A DNA stretch of 64,000 bases, taken from assembly GCA_023213315.1 (NCBI GenBank), contig JAKCPI010004271.1, positions 1 to 64,000 on the forward strand, read 5' to 3'. Every line of letters begins with the position of its first letter. Within the stretch, counting starts at the first letter, position 1. Below, piece after piece: positions 1 to 9,885 of the stretch. The notes under the pieces were generated by a model, which did no database searches, was not told where the DNA came from, and saw nothing but the letters and a program-made list of their open reading frames with translations. The position numbers were made by a program, and so were the translations under genes. This DNA comes from Euborellia annulipes (taxonomy: Eukaryota > Arthropoda > Insecta > Dermaptera > Anisolabididae).

Positions 1-113
1 AAAAAAGATTTTGTTGATCTGTGTTATGATTAATTAATAAAAATTATTTTCAAAAAAGATTACTATAGTATTATGAAAAAATATTTTAATTTTTTTTTTT
101 TTTTAATCTAAAA

Positions 114-174
114 AATCTGGTGGTGAATGTCGCACAGCACACAACTTTCTCTTACCTTCGATAAGTTGTGTTTA
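114..174 (-). repeat. RepA fragment (palindromic end)
   Basis: This is a piece of the palindromic end of RepA, the most abundant repeat in the window. It reads AAATCTGGTG, then the ACACAACTTTCTCTTACC stem arm. It is truncated and followed by an A-run. The bases before it (1-113) are AT-rich and show nothing else. Confidence 0.7.
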
Positions 175-267
175 AAAAAAAAAAACGGCTTTTTTTTTCA
201 AATAACTATAACTTATTTTAAAATTGATATTTCGGAACCCCCGCCAAGGCTATAAAAATTTTGTTTT

Positions 268-936
268 TTACTTTCTCTTACCTATGTATATATGTAATAT
301 ATATATAGAGAGAAAGTATTGGATTCATGTCAAAAATTCGATGTCGAGATTTTGATGGATCTTCACGTTTTGAGGTCCCCTGAATCCAAAAAAGTGGTTT
401 TCGCGACATGGTCTGTCTGTGTGTGTGGTGTGTGGGTGGGGTGTTCAATTTTAAGCATGAAGGAATTGAGCTACGAGGTTGAAATTTTATATTTAAGTTA
501 AACACCCCCGGGACCGGAAAAATAAGCTTTTAATCAAAATCGGCCAAAGAGTACTAGTACTTTACTGATGTACTTTTTCAGTTTTTTTCGATTTTCTCAA
601 AATTCGCTCTAACGATTTTGATTAAAATTCAAAAATCAATTATTTTTTAGATGCTCTTTCAAATGTATATTCTCGTTTTGCACTCGAAATTGTTTGAAGC
701 ACACTTTACTCTTGTGCTTCATAGGAAAGATAGGAGAAATGGTTGCCATGGTAACAAAATATAAATATTTTCCCATACTTATAAATTTTACATCTGAATT
801 CAAATATTCCCTACTGCCGGGAACTAAATATATGTCGACACAAAAAATCTGGTGTGACAAGCACAGTACACAACTTTCGATTACCGAAGGTAAGAGAAAG
901 TTGTGTGCTGTGGCCAGTCACACCAGATTTTTTTTA
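268..936 (+). repeat. RepA, near full-length copy
   Basis: RepA is about 680 bp. It starts with a hairpin (ACTTTCTCTTACC ... TAGAGAGAAAGT), has an internal (TG)n tract and the conserved block AGTACTAGTACTTTACTGAT. It ends in a roughly 90-nt imperfect palindrome whose outer arms are TCTGGTGTGAC and GTCACACCAGA. I see no sustained reading frame and no clear target-site duplication. The class is unknown; the two hairpin ends argue for a non-autonomous element. Open frames here are chance frames repeated in every copy. Confidence 0.85.
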
Positions 937-1171
937 TTTTTTTTTTTAACTCAAAATAAACTTCAACTAATTCTACAATTATCCCCCCTAATTTCAAGAT
1001 GCGCGGACGATTGTTTCTATTTTTTTTTTTTTTTTTTTTTTTGGTTATAAAAAAATTTTTCTTGAAATTTGGTTTATTTTTTACGTAACTTTTTCATGAA
1101 ATTTTTCAGCTTTCTCGTGAAACTTTTTAAGTTGAAAAATGATTTTTTATTCAATCTGTGGCTGTAGGCTT

Positions 1172-1403
1172 AATGATGATGAAGTCATGAAAAAAAAAAA
1201 AAACAAGACAAATGCAGCCAAATATTATTTTATTTTAAATCAGGCCCTCACGGCTGACGTTTCGGCCCGAGGTCTAGGCCATCTTCAGAGCCGGCTGGCC
1301 TAGACCTCGGGCCGAAACGTCAGCCGTGAGGGCCTGATTTAAAATAAAAGAATATTTGGCTGCATTTGTCTTGTTTTTTTTTTTTCATGACTTCATCATC
1401 ATG
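1172..1403. mobile_element. Foldback with hammerhead-like motif (Penelope-like remnant?)
   Basis: Two arms of about 105 bp (1172-1280 and 1297-1403) are near-perfect reverse complements separated by a 16-base loop. Both arms carry GCCGAAACGTCAGCC. This head-to-head arrangement of terminal pieces fits Penelope-like element remnants, but no reverse transcriptase is present, so the assignment rests on the ribozyme-like motif. The interval before it (937-1171) is AT-rich. Confidence 0.65.
1252..1292 (-). ncRNA. Hammerhead ribozyme-like motif, family 1
   Basis: On the minus strand the order is GGCT, CTGAAGA (box 1), a helix II closed by GGCC/GGGCC, GAAAC (box 2), GTC (cleavage triplet), then AGCC. 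GGCT and AGCC pair as stem I. Position 7 of the core tolerates any base, so CTGAAGA is acceptable. Stem III is only AC/GT with no loop, as in the minimal hammerheads described for Penelope-like elements, which are thought to act as dimers. Confidence 0.65.
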
Positions 1404-1448
1404 ATATTTTATTCAAAAATTTTAAGTCATCATCTTACTAAAATTTTT

Positions 1449-1715
1449 TTTTTTTTCAGTCTTTTTTTTTTTTTAAACATTCACACTTTTTTCTCATTCA
1501 AACTCACATTCACACAGTCTTTTCGGCAACTGAGGCCATTTAAGACTTTTTACGATACTCAGTATGTTTAATATATCAATTGGGGGGATCCAGTCATTTT
1601 TATTTAAGTCATTTGGTATCCAAATACCTTAAATAAAATCATGGGACTACCTGGGCTCCGAACCCGCGACGTTCGGTATAGAAGGTAGGCACGCTACCAA
1701 CTAGTCCAAGCCCCG
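1449..1715 (-). mobile_element. tRNA-derived SINE (SINE-I), minus strand
   Basis: Read on the minus strand it begins GGGGCTTGGACTAGTTGG (tRNA A box) and continues to a B box, GGGTTCGGAGCCC. A body follows with TTTAAG...CTTAAA inverted repeats and a GCCGAAAAGACTG segment, ending in an A-rich tail. The same body recurs near 8022, 42489, 50704 and 54815. Pol III transcription from the A/B boxes is the family norm. Confidence 0.75.
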
Positions 1716-1724
1716 TGGGCCAGT

Positions 1725-2029
1725 CTTTACTTTACTTTATGTATTCCAATCCAGTGCTTGCTTGAGGATTTGTTTACCTTCATGGAATACTCAACTGAAA
1801 AGAATACATAAATATTTCTCTATACATTTCCTATGGGAGAAATCGTAACTTTAGGAATTAATAACTCAAAAAGTTATAGGAATTTCGGGACCCGGGTATT
1901 TTTCCGGGACTCTCCATAACGTCCTCTACAAGACTGCAAAATTTCGTTTCAAAATTCCAACGGGAAGTTGGTCAAACAGAGCGTGACAGACAGACAGACG
2001 GACATTAGCTAATTATATATATATATAGA
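1725..2029 (+). repeat. RepB copy, GACA-tailed
   Basis: This is the 3' part of RepB. It contains CCAATCCAGTGCTTGCTTGA, the block GGGAGAAATCGTAACTTTAG, then GACAGACAGACAGACGGACA and a TA-rich end. It abuts the SINE, so the two may form a composite. Related copies are near 17927, 40260, 42396, 50640, 52408 and 58010. Confidence 0.75.
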
Positions 2030-2039
2030 AGATATAGAT

Positions 2040-2755
2040 TTATAAGCTATTTATTATTAACAGATCAAAGAAAATCAATTAAATGCATGAGATTAGATAT
2101 AGCCCTGAATATAGCTACCATCCTGCCATCTGTGGGCAAATTTTGGTGAGAGTTATGTTTTTTGGCTCCCTCCTCAAGGCCCTTAACGCCATCTCTTGGC
2201 GGTAAACTTTACCAATATATTTTTTTATACTCTGTGGATTTTTAATCAATCTCTTCACTTATGCAATCTCAAATACACACCGGATAAATAATCATCTTTT
2301 AGATAAAATCCTAAATGATTCATAATAAGAATCAAATTTCCTTATTAAATATGAAACATTTATGATTCATTTTTTTTTTTTTCTAATCTATTTTAAAAAT
2401 TTATCCCTAAGTTATTCAAAGAAGCCAGCCAGCCAGGTATTTTATTTATATTTAATAAGGAAATGATTATTGATTAGGCTATTCCTTGAAAATTGTTAGT
2501 AATTTAAAAAAAAAAAAAAATATTTATTTGCTTAGAGTTAGTTGAACGATAGATCAAGTGGCGTTGATCTTCAACTCTTTAATAATGTTGAATGATGGAA
2601 TTTTGATTGCATCAGAAAAAACAAACAAACAAACAAAAACTTGATTAAATTATATGTCAATGTTCTTTTAAAAAAAATATTTTTCAATTTTAACTGCGAA
2701 ATAAGCAGATGCTTGAATTATTATTATGACTCTAAAGGTTTTCCTACCCTTCTTC
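2040..2755. other. AT-rich interval, no gene seen
   Basis: No gene was recognised. Bases 2090-2210 (the CTACCATCCTGCCATCTGTG and AACGCCATCTCTTGGCGG segments) look like a decayed relative of the TTAA-flanked element at 61301. The rest is AT-rich with poly-A/T runs. Confidence 0.5.
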
Positions 2756-2763
2756 GTCAATGT

Positions 2764-3381
2764 CAAGGGCGGATTCAGAGGTGTTTCTCGGGGTAGGGAG
2801 GGGGGGGGGGGGTAATCTCAAAAAAAAATTTTCTTTCACGGAACCAAAGTTTTCCGGACACAAAAAAATTATTTGCCGCCCGCGGAACATTCCCTCTTTC
2901 GCGGAACCGAAATTTTTTTCCCGCCCATAAAAATATTTTACCTTTTTTTTTTTTTTTTAGAGACGCTACATTTTTGCCACCCGTGGAACGAAAATTTTTT
3001 TCATGTGCCGCCCGCGGAACATGCCCTCCTCTTTCACGGAACCGGGGTTTTTTCCGGAACCAAAAATTTTTTTTCCCCGTCTGTAAAAATATATTTAACC
3101 TTTTTTTGAGACGCTAAATTTTTACTACCCGGAATTTTTTTTCCGCCCGTAAAAATATTTAACCTTTTTTTTTTAGAGACGTTAAATTTTTACCACCCGC
3201 AGAACCAAAATTTTTTTCCCCGTCCGTTTACATTTGATTTGTATTTAATACAAATCGAATTTTTAAATATTAGTTTTTTAAATTTTACATTAAAAATAAA
3301 TTTAAAAAAAAAAATATTCTTTACAAATCTTGGGGGGGGGTAATTACCCCCTTTACCCCCCCCCCCCTTGTATCCGCCCTG
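2764..3381. mobile_element. hAT-like non-autonomous element
   Basis: The ends are CAAGGGCGGATTCAG and the reverse complement of CAGGGCGGATACAAG. It is flanked by an exact 8-bp duplication GTCAATGT (2756-2763 and 3382-3389). An 8-bp duplication with CA-G-rich ends is typical of hAT. The interior has G-runs and several degenerate copies of a CCGCCCGCGGAAC motif with poly-T. There is no transposase. It is related to the smaller elements at 37126 and 57644. Confidence 0.8.
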
Positions 3382-3439
3382 GTCAATGTTGAAGTATTTG
3401 CGGAAAGCTGAACTCGAACCTTTGCTTTATATGACTGTC

Positions 3440-3472
3440 GACGTTTCGGACGCCAGTCGCGCCCTTCCTCAT
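3440..3472 (-). ncRNA. Degenerate hammerhead-like motif, family 2 partner
   Basis: This is the inverted partner of the core at 3605. Box 1 is ATGAGGA instead of CTGAGGA; GAAACGTC is intact. Loss of C3 should abolish cleavage. Confidence 0.45.
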
Positions 3473-3604
3473 GACCTATGATCAATACATAAATAATTAT
3501 AATAAAATATGCGTAAAGATTTTTTTTTTCGTTCTCTCTCTATAGTCATCTGTATTTTTTTCTTGACGATTTTATTATAATTATTTATGTATTGATCATA
3601 GGTC

Positions 3605-3637
3605 CTGAGGAAGGGCGCGACTGGCGTACGAAACGTC
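3605..3637 (+). ncRNA. Hammerhead ribozyme-like motif, family 2
   Basis: The order is CTGAGGA, helix II with GCGC/GCGT (one wobble pair), GAAAC, GTC. The flanks GGTC and GAC allow a short stem I of three pairs. Its inverted partner at 3440-3472 (-) reads ATGAGGA, so its essential C3 is lost and it is probably inactive. Confidence 0.55.
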
Positions 3638-3801
3638 GACATTCATATAAAGAAAATCTGATAGAAATTGATTGTATTTTTATCTAATTTAATTTTTCCT
3701 GGCTGCCCTCCTTATCAATTTAAACAGCCATATTATTCATTTATTTGTCATTTAGGAGATTTAATTAATTGACTTTAACACGTTCACGCCGGCTGATGGT
3801 A

Positions 3802-4022
3802 CAGTGAGCGCCACAATTAAGTTCCCGCCTGATATCTAGAGCCTTAAATATATGATATATACCTGGTAGTGAAATAATATTAATTACCGTAAAATCTGGT
3901 TCAGATGATTTTATTTTAACTTTTTAAATTTGAAATTATTTCACCATACCAATATACTATACCATATACATGTACTTAGGGCTTTAGCTATCAGGTGGGG
4001 GAGTTAATTGTGGCGCTCACTG
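3802..4022. mobile_element. Mariner-type MITE (MITE-E)
   Basis: The terminal inverted repeats are CAGTGAGCGCCACAATTAA and its reverse complement. The element is flanked by TA on both sides (3800-3801 and 4023-4024). TA duplication and CAGTG ends fit Tc1/mariner. A relative at 37772 carries a nested MITE, and a more distant one is at 54979. Confidence 0.8.
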
Positions 4023-4138
4023 TACATGAGTGATTTTGTTTCTGGTGACTTGTACCTACTGTAGATCATGTTCAAATGTTATATTTGGATACTAGAATAA
4101 CCTAATATTTCTTTTCATATTTTGCTTGTATCTATATT

Positions 4139-4430
4139 TTTTCTTTCTCTTACCTATAACACAAAAAATCTGGTGCGACCAATCACACCATTTGTCATCT
4201 TGAAATTTTATTTTTTTCCTGCTTCTTCTATTTTCTTGCTGTTATATATTTTTCACTGTCTTGGCAATTTAATTTCCTTACGATTGCATCATAGGTGTGA
4301 CTGCCCTCTGCCATCTGCTTAGGCATAGCTAAAAAATAGCTCGAAACATTCCAATAAAAAAAAAAAATTTCTACATCGAATTTTTGAGATAAATCGAATA
4401 CTTTCTCTCTATATATTTCATATTTCACTG
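4139..4430. repeat. Diverged RepA fragments
   Basis: Pieces of RepA are scattered here: TTTCTCTTACC plus AAAAAATCTGGTGCGAC at 4139-4175, and the ATCGAATTTTTGA...ACTTTCTCTC end in inverse orientation around 4373-4412. No gene was recognised between them. Confidence 0.5.
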
Positions 4431-4799
4431 TTATGCAATGGTGTGTCAAAGACCAAAAAAATTCAAAATCGAGTTAACCACGGAATATTGTTTCAAATGC
4501 TTTAATTAATAGTATTTTTTATGTCCTAAAAAAATTTATATTTAATGTAAAAGCATAAAATTATTTTTACAATATTTCAATGCATGATTTTCATTTTGCA
4601 AAAATGATTTATGTTCCTAACACGTTGTTTTTTATGATGTTAACAACCAATAAAAACTTATTTAACCTATAATATTTGTAATGATATATTTAAATTACTA
4701 AGAACTTAATTGATTGTATTCATCTAAATTACTATTAGTATTATCTCTTTTTTTTATTTTTTTTTATTTTTTTTTTGAATTTTGAATCAAATAAATCGA

Positions 4800-5250
4800 A
4801 TGGTAATTAATTCGCCGCTAGCATCTCAGAGGCCCCTACTATCCGCCGGGAAGGAGGAGAAAACTCGACCTTGGCTGCGCGCGGTATCAAAGAGAGAAGC
4901 ACTCGTTTTTTTTTTACTTCACTTGACTTGCAATTTGAATGGAGGAGACTTACATGCGCGTGCCTAGACGCACACACACACTCACGGCGACCTACCACGC
5001 AATTTATCTGGCCGGCTCTCTCTCTCTCTCAATCAGCTGACTACCACTTGAAATATTCGTACATCTAACACGAATATTTCTACATTGGCCAAATATACAC
5101 GGCCCACCTATACCAATAAAGAAGAGGACAACAGAATTGAACGAAACAGCGTGGCCATCGAAATCTCTCTCTCTCTCTCTCTCTCTTCATATCGGCGCTA
5201 ACCCAGCATCAGCTGACTTCGAGGCACCTCACAGTGAGCTCACTTATATA
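4800..5250. promoter_or_regulatory. GC-richer island, possible promoter, unassigned
   Basis: This segment is clearly richer in GC than its surroundings. It holds GGAGGAGAAAACTCGACC, GCTGCGCGCGG and two (CT)n runs (near 5018 and 5166). No convincing reading frame is present. It could be a promoter or untranslated exon of a gene outside the recognised set, or transposon interior. The following 5250-5920 is plain AT-rich sequence. Confidence 0.25.
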
Positions 5251-5921
5251 TGTCTATTTATCGCGATAAATAAATAATAATTGATCAATTTTAAATACAA
5301 TATAATTGCTAAATTAAGAAAATATAAACCGGTTAACTTAATTTTTTTATCACAAATTCTTGGTACTAAGGCGACGCCATTTGCAAAATTATTAATGTAA
5401 TATAATTTGTAAACTATTTCAACAAGTATACATGCTTAAAATTCAATTTTAATAGCAACAAATTAAATAATCTAGCCAAACATTTCATTTTAATAATTGC
5501 AAATTTTTTTATTGTAATTTATTCAATCAAATACAGAGGCAATCTGCCGGGTCCATTCAAAGGAATTCAATTTGGGTTTGAAAAGAAAGAGAATCGTTTT
5601 TAATTTTAATTTAATTTTAATTTTTAATTTTTAATAAGCCAAATAAATTTACAGAGTGCAAACTCTTGATTTAATAAATTTCGTTTGTATCCGAAACGTT
5701 ACCGGGACCCGAATTTAGAGAATCTGAAACAAAGAAATGAGAAATCATGAACACCTTTTAATCAATTTTCTTTATAATTTTATTTATTCAAGGATTGAAA
5801 TATATTCAAATTTTTTTTAGCCAAATAGAAATTATACACACACATAAATTTATACACAGACACAAACATAATATAATTTATTTTTAATTTTTTTTATTTA
5901 TTAATAATAATATTAATTTAT

Positions 5922-6115
5922 AAATCTTTGTGGAAAGAATTGGAGTAGGGAGGCGTATCAGTTTTGACGAACTTTGAACCAGTTCGGGCTGACGCTCCCT
6001 TAAGGCAAATCTTTGTGGCAGGAATTGAAGAAGGGAGGTGTATCGGTTTAGTCGAACTCAGCACCAGTTCGGACCGACACTCCCATACGGCCAACCTTTG
6101 TGGCAGATTGAGTGA
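5922..6115. repeat. 85-bp tandem repeat, about 2.3 copies
   Basis: Units start at 5922, 6007 and 6093 with AA(A/C)CTTTGTGG. They share AATTG(A/G)AG(A/T)AGGGAGG, CCAGTTCGG and GACxCTCCC. The period of 85-86 bp is not a multiple of three, so the overlapping open frames are unlikely to be protein-coding. A GTCCTCAAGGAGGATAACGG segment follows. The function is unknown. Confidence 0.7.
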
Positions 6116-6599
6116 TGTTTCGGTGTCCGTCCTCAAGGAGGATAACGGGCCGGCATTCTCAAAACAATACACTAAATTTAAACAATTTATACTCACCTCT
6201 ATTTCTATAAAGGCTTTTCAAATAATTGAATTAATCAATTTTTTTATAATAATAATTTTTTTTAACTCAACTGTGATATCTCTTTCTCATTCTTTTTCTT
6301 TTTTTTCTCTAATTTTTTTTATTTCTTCTCTTTCCGTATGTCTTCTCAATATAATTTGCTTTTCAAACCACAGAATTGAACCTCTATGAACTGGCCTTAC
6401 AATAATATAAAACTTAAGTAATTTTTCCTATCTAACACACCCTTAAATCTGAGATGCTAAGTGCCATCTGTTCGGCAAGAGTTATACGCCAATCCTGTGA
6501 TAATTACCCATCGATTTCAATAATTTTTCATTAAATTTTCTTTCACTTTAGAACTTTTTTTTTTTACAATCAACCCTAAGTTCACTTTTCTTTTTAACA

Positions 6600-6770
6600 T
6601 ATATATAGCATAAGATCAGCGGGCCACACGGAGCCTAACCGACTCCGAGACGAGCCTTTAGCGAAGCAGATGAAAGACCTACAACAGTAAGCGGTTAGCC
6701 ACCCCCACCCTTTATTGTAGTAGGCTGGTAAACAAAAGCCCCTAAGGCGATTTGTACCACTATATATTAT
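6600..6770. other. GC-richer unique island
   Basis: About 170 bp of balanced composition (GCGGGCCACACGGAGCC ... CAACAGTAAGCGGTTAGCC) sits in AT-rich DNA with no reading frame of note. It may be a transposon 3' region. I do not recognise it. Flanking 6140-6600 and 6780-7350 are AT-rich. Confidence 0.3.
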
Positions 6771-7489
6771 ATATTGTTTACCTTAAATAAACCAAAAAAC
6801 CTTTTTTTTTGAAAAATTTAATTTTTAGATATTATTCCTGATAATGAAGATGAGGATCAGTTTGATTTCGAAAAGACAACAAAATAAATAATATTAAGTC
6901 AAATTCATTATATCTTTGATTTACTGTTGCTATGTTCACTTCCATTCAGGAATTAATTGATGAGAACATTTTGTTATCACTTTGTATTTAATTTTAAAAT
7001 ATTAATACTATTTAAAATTTATTAATGTAATTTTGATAAAAAGTTTCTAAGCTATTAGTATTAAATATAACCATAAAAGAACTTTAATAATATCTTCGTT
7101 TTAATTTTTGAATTATAACCTAAAATTATTTTATTTATTATCAAGAGACTTTGAAGCATTTTTACAAATATAATATTGGACTTGGAGAATTTTGCAAAAA
7201 TATTTTATTGTTTTTCTCTAAATTAGTCGTATTTTTAGATATAATTTATGAATATCTGCCATAATTACGGTATTTACTTGCACAATTGACAAAAAAAATA
7301 ATCTAATCAAAACAATTTAAATCAGAAAAACTTTAATGTTGATTTTCTCAAAACTCTTTGACACACCATTGCATAACAGGGTCCAAATTATCTGAGCAAT
7401 GTTTTGTTCCAAAATAGACAGGGAGTTAAATTAATATTAAATGTTTGTTAATAAAGACAATAAAAATAAAGGAATTGATCGAAAGGTTA

Positions 7490-7720
7490 GTTGAGATCAA
7501 GGAGTATCAGCAGGGCTGCTGTCCTCTCTAATGCTAGCCAATTAGGTGGCCATTAGGGCCCAAGGATCACACGTCACTTTGATTGGACAGCAAAAGAGCG
7601 AGACACGCTCTCTCTCTCTCTCTCTCTGCTTCTTTAGCTTCAGCTTCCTCTCCGGATGGACCCGAATCCATTAGGAGACAGACACAGACACACTCACTAC
7701 CAATCGTTTGACATTCATTA
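7490..7720. promoter_or_regulatory. Possible promoter island upstream of globin A
   Basis: This is a non-repetitive, GC-richer segment with GCCAATTAGG, an inverted CCAAT box (GATTGGACAG), CACACGTCAC and a (CT)n/GAGA tract at 7606-7628. It lies 7 kb upstream of globin A, which seems to have a 5'UTR intron, so it is a candidate first exon or promoter. There is no transcript evidence, so this is inference. Confidence 0.25.
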
Positions 7721-8021
7721 ACAATTTATACCGAAATTCTCAATCCACTTTGGCATGTGTGAGTTTACAAGGATCTGTCATTTTTTTTTTTTTTTTTTTT
7801 GTAAATCGATTGGAAATAAACAGGCATTATTTATGAGGAATGACCTGTCAGACTGCATGTTTCAACTCATCATCGAAATTTATTGTTTTTTTTTTCTCTA
7901 TATTCAAATGGGAACGTATTTAGAGATCCGTTAAATGCTCTTCGTCCTTTAAAACTTTCGTTAAGTTGTATGAACGTCATTAAAATAGTCTTGAAAATTC
8001 CAACCTTTAAACAAAACATTA

Positions 8022-8200
8022 TTTAAGCCATTTGGATACCAGATGGCTTAAATAGAAATGCCTGACCCCACAATAGATATATTCTCTACAACGGTTATCG
8101 TCAAAGTCTTATATGGCCTAAGTTGCCGAAAAGACTGTATGAATGTGTGTGTGAATGAGAAAAAAGTGTGAATGTTTTAAAAAAAAAAAAAAAAAAAAAA
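8022..8200 (+). mobile_element. SINE-I, 5'-truncated, with A tail
   Basis: This is the SINE-I body in plus orientation: ATTTAAGCCATTTGGATACC with its inverted mate, then GGCCTAAGTTGCCGAAAAGA, GAATGTGTGTGTGAATGAG and a run of about 20 A. The tRNA head is missing, consistent with 5' truncation on insertion. Confidence 0.7.
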
Positions 8201-8214
8201 CAAAACATAAACCG

Positions 8215-8460
8215 GCCTTTTAACTAATCAATTGCCGGCGGGCCTGGCAAGAAGAATGAACAACAGCCACCAAGATCAACGTTGTTAAGCGACGCCAAGC
8301 GGTGCTGAAAATCGGGATAGGTGGCCCCCGAAAAACAAGACCGTTGAACGCCCGCCGGAAGCCCATCGATATATTGTATTTAATAAATTTACATAATAAA
8401 TTTATAAAGTCAAATGGCCTCAGCAGCCGAAATGACTTAAAAAAAAAAAAAAAAAAAAAA
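8215..8460 (+). mobile_element. 5S rRNA-derived SINE (SINE3-like)
   Basis: Bases 8274-8336 resemble the 3' two thirds of 5S rRNA: GATCAACGTTGTTAAGCGACG, then GATAGGTGGCCCCCG, matching the 5S box A and box C control regions. After it comes a body ending AAATGGCCTCAGCAGCCGAA and an A-run. This layout (5S head, body, A tail) is that of SINE3 elements. A plain 5S pseudogene is the alternative, but the SINE-like tail argues against it. Confidence 0.55.
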
Positions 8461-8931
8461 ACTAATCAATTGTTAAACGATAATATCCGCCTAATTCATA
8501 AAACCTTAAACAATGTTTAAAGAGAATTTGAAAAGCATTTTAGCAAAATCTTAATTCATAAACATATTTTAGGCCTAAATACTTGTTTAAATTCCTATTT
8601 TAACTAGACAGGCGAGACCCCTTGTTTAAGCTCACTAATAAACATTTTGTAACCTCAAAATTTTCGATCACAACAACTTGACATTTGAAATAGCCTATAG
8701 TATCATAGGCTTTTAATAAAAATAAACGTAAGTAAAAATTCAAATGTATTATGTTTTTTCATGAACAAATTATTAATCTTGATGAATTAATATTTTCAGA
8801 ATAATGCAAAGTATTGAAACGATAAATACAATATGCAATATTATGAATATGGCCAGGGCCGCAGACAGACTTGACGGGCCCCGGGGCTACTTAATAATAC
8901 GCCCCCCCCCCCCGCTCACCCATTAAGATTT

Positions 8932-9609
8932 TTACTTTCTCTTACCTATGTATATATGTAATATATATATAGAGAGAAAGTATTGGATTCATGTCAAAAA
9001 TTCGATGTCGAGATTTTGATGGATCTTCACGTTTTGAGGTCCCCTGAATCCAAAAAAGTGGTTTTCGCGACATGGTCTGTCTGTGGGTGTGTGGGTGTGT
9101 GGGTGTGTGTGTCTGTGTTCACTTTTAAGCATGAAGGAATTGAGCTATGAGGATGAAATTTTATATTTAAGTTAAACACACCCCGGGACCGGAAAAATAA
9201 GCTTTTAATCAAAATCAGCCAAAGAGTACTAGTACTTTACTGATGTACTTTTTCAGTTTTTTTCGATTTTCTCAAAATTCGCTCTAACGATTTTGATTAA
9301 AATTCAAAAATCAATTATTTTTTAGATGCTCTTTCAAATGTATATTCTCGTTTTGCCCTCAAAATTGTTTGAAGCACACTTTACTCTTGTGCTTCATAGG
9401 AAAGATAGGAGAAATGGTTGCCATGGTAACAAAATATAAATATTTTCCCATACTTATAAATTTTACATCTGAATTCAAATATACCCTACTGCCGGGAACT
9501 AAATACATGTCGACACAAAAAATCTGGTGTGACAAGCACAGTACACAACTTTCGATTACCGAAGGTAAGAGAAAGTTGTGTGCTGTGCGCCAGTCACACC
9601 AGATTTTTT
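8932..9609 (+). repeat. RepA, full-length copy
   Basis: This is an intact RepA copy with both hairpin ends, nested in a hAT-like element. It is nearly identical to the copy at 268, so RepA was active recently or is subject to conversion. Confidence 0.85.
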
Positions 9610-9885
9610 AGGTATGTAAAAGGCTAGTGTGCCCTTCATGCCAAAAATTTTTCACACAATTTTTAAAACAGTTATACATAAGCTTAGCTTACAATATTTA
9701 TTTAAATAAAAAAGTTATTTAAAAATTTTTCAAAATTTTCTAAACATAGGGTTACCATAATTTATTGAGGCCAAACCCGGACAGACGACTTCCGGGGTGG
9801 GGTATGGAAAATCTTTTGAAAATTAGACACTGAAATCTGCGTTTTTAGCTATCCTGAGACGTGAAAAATATTACTTGCCTAGAGC

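Larger units (their letters stand above)
3424..3655. mobile_element. Foldback with hammerhead-like motif, family 2
   Basis: Arms of about 85 bp (3424-3511 and 3570-3655) are inverted copies of each other. They share AAATAATTATAATAAAAT and the GGGCGCGACTGGCGT block, around a loop of about 60 bases. Each arm carries one hammerhead-like core. Confidence 0.65.
4431..7376. mobile_element. Putative 2.9-kb TIR DNA transposon remnant
   Basis: Positions 4431-4451 (TTATGCAATGGTGTGTCA...) and 7356-7376 are perfect 21-bp inverted repeats. Just inside, 4452-4700 matches 54536-54740 closely. Bases 6822-6887 can be read as IIPDNEDEDQFDFEKTTK followed by a stop, and 54760-54815 encodes the same tail with one stop. 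This suggests a protein C-terminus shared by two copies. No catalytic domain was recognised, the superfamily is unknown, and I saw no clean target-site duplication. The interior also holds the GC-richer segments described separately. Confidence 0.45.

Noticed and set aside
694..1050. 118-codon open frame beginning MKHTLLLCFIGK
   Set aside because: The same frame recurs in several RepA copies (9369, 56376) with the palindromic end translated as protein. It is a by-product of repeat sequence.
5690..5712. ATCCGAAACGTTACCGG as a hammerhead half
   Set aside because: No upstream CTGANGA and no helix II; probably chance.
5964..6389. 141-codon open frame
   Set aside because: It crosses an 85-86-bp tandem repeat whose period is not a multiple of three and ends in low-complexity sequence. 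No domain is seen.
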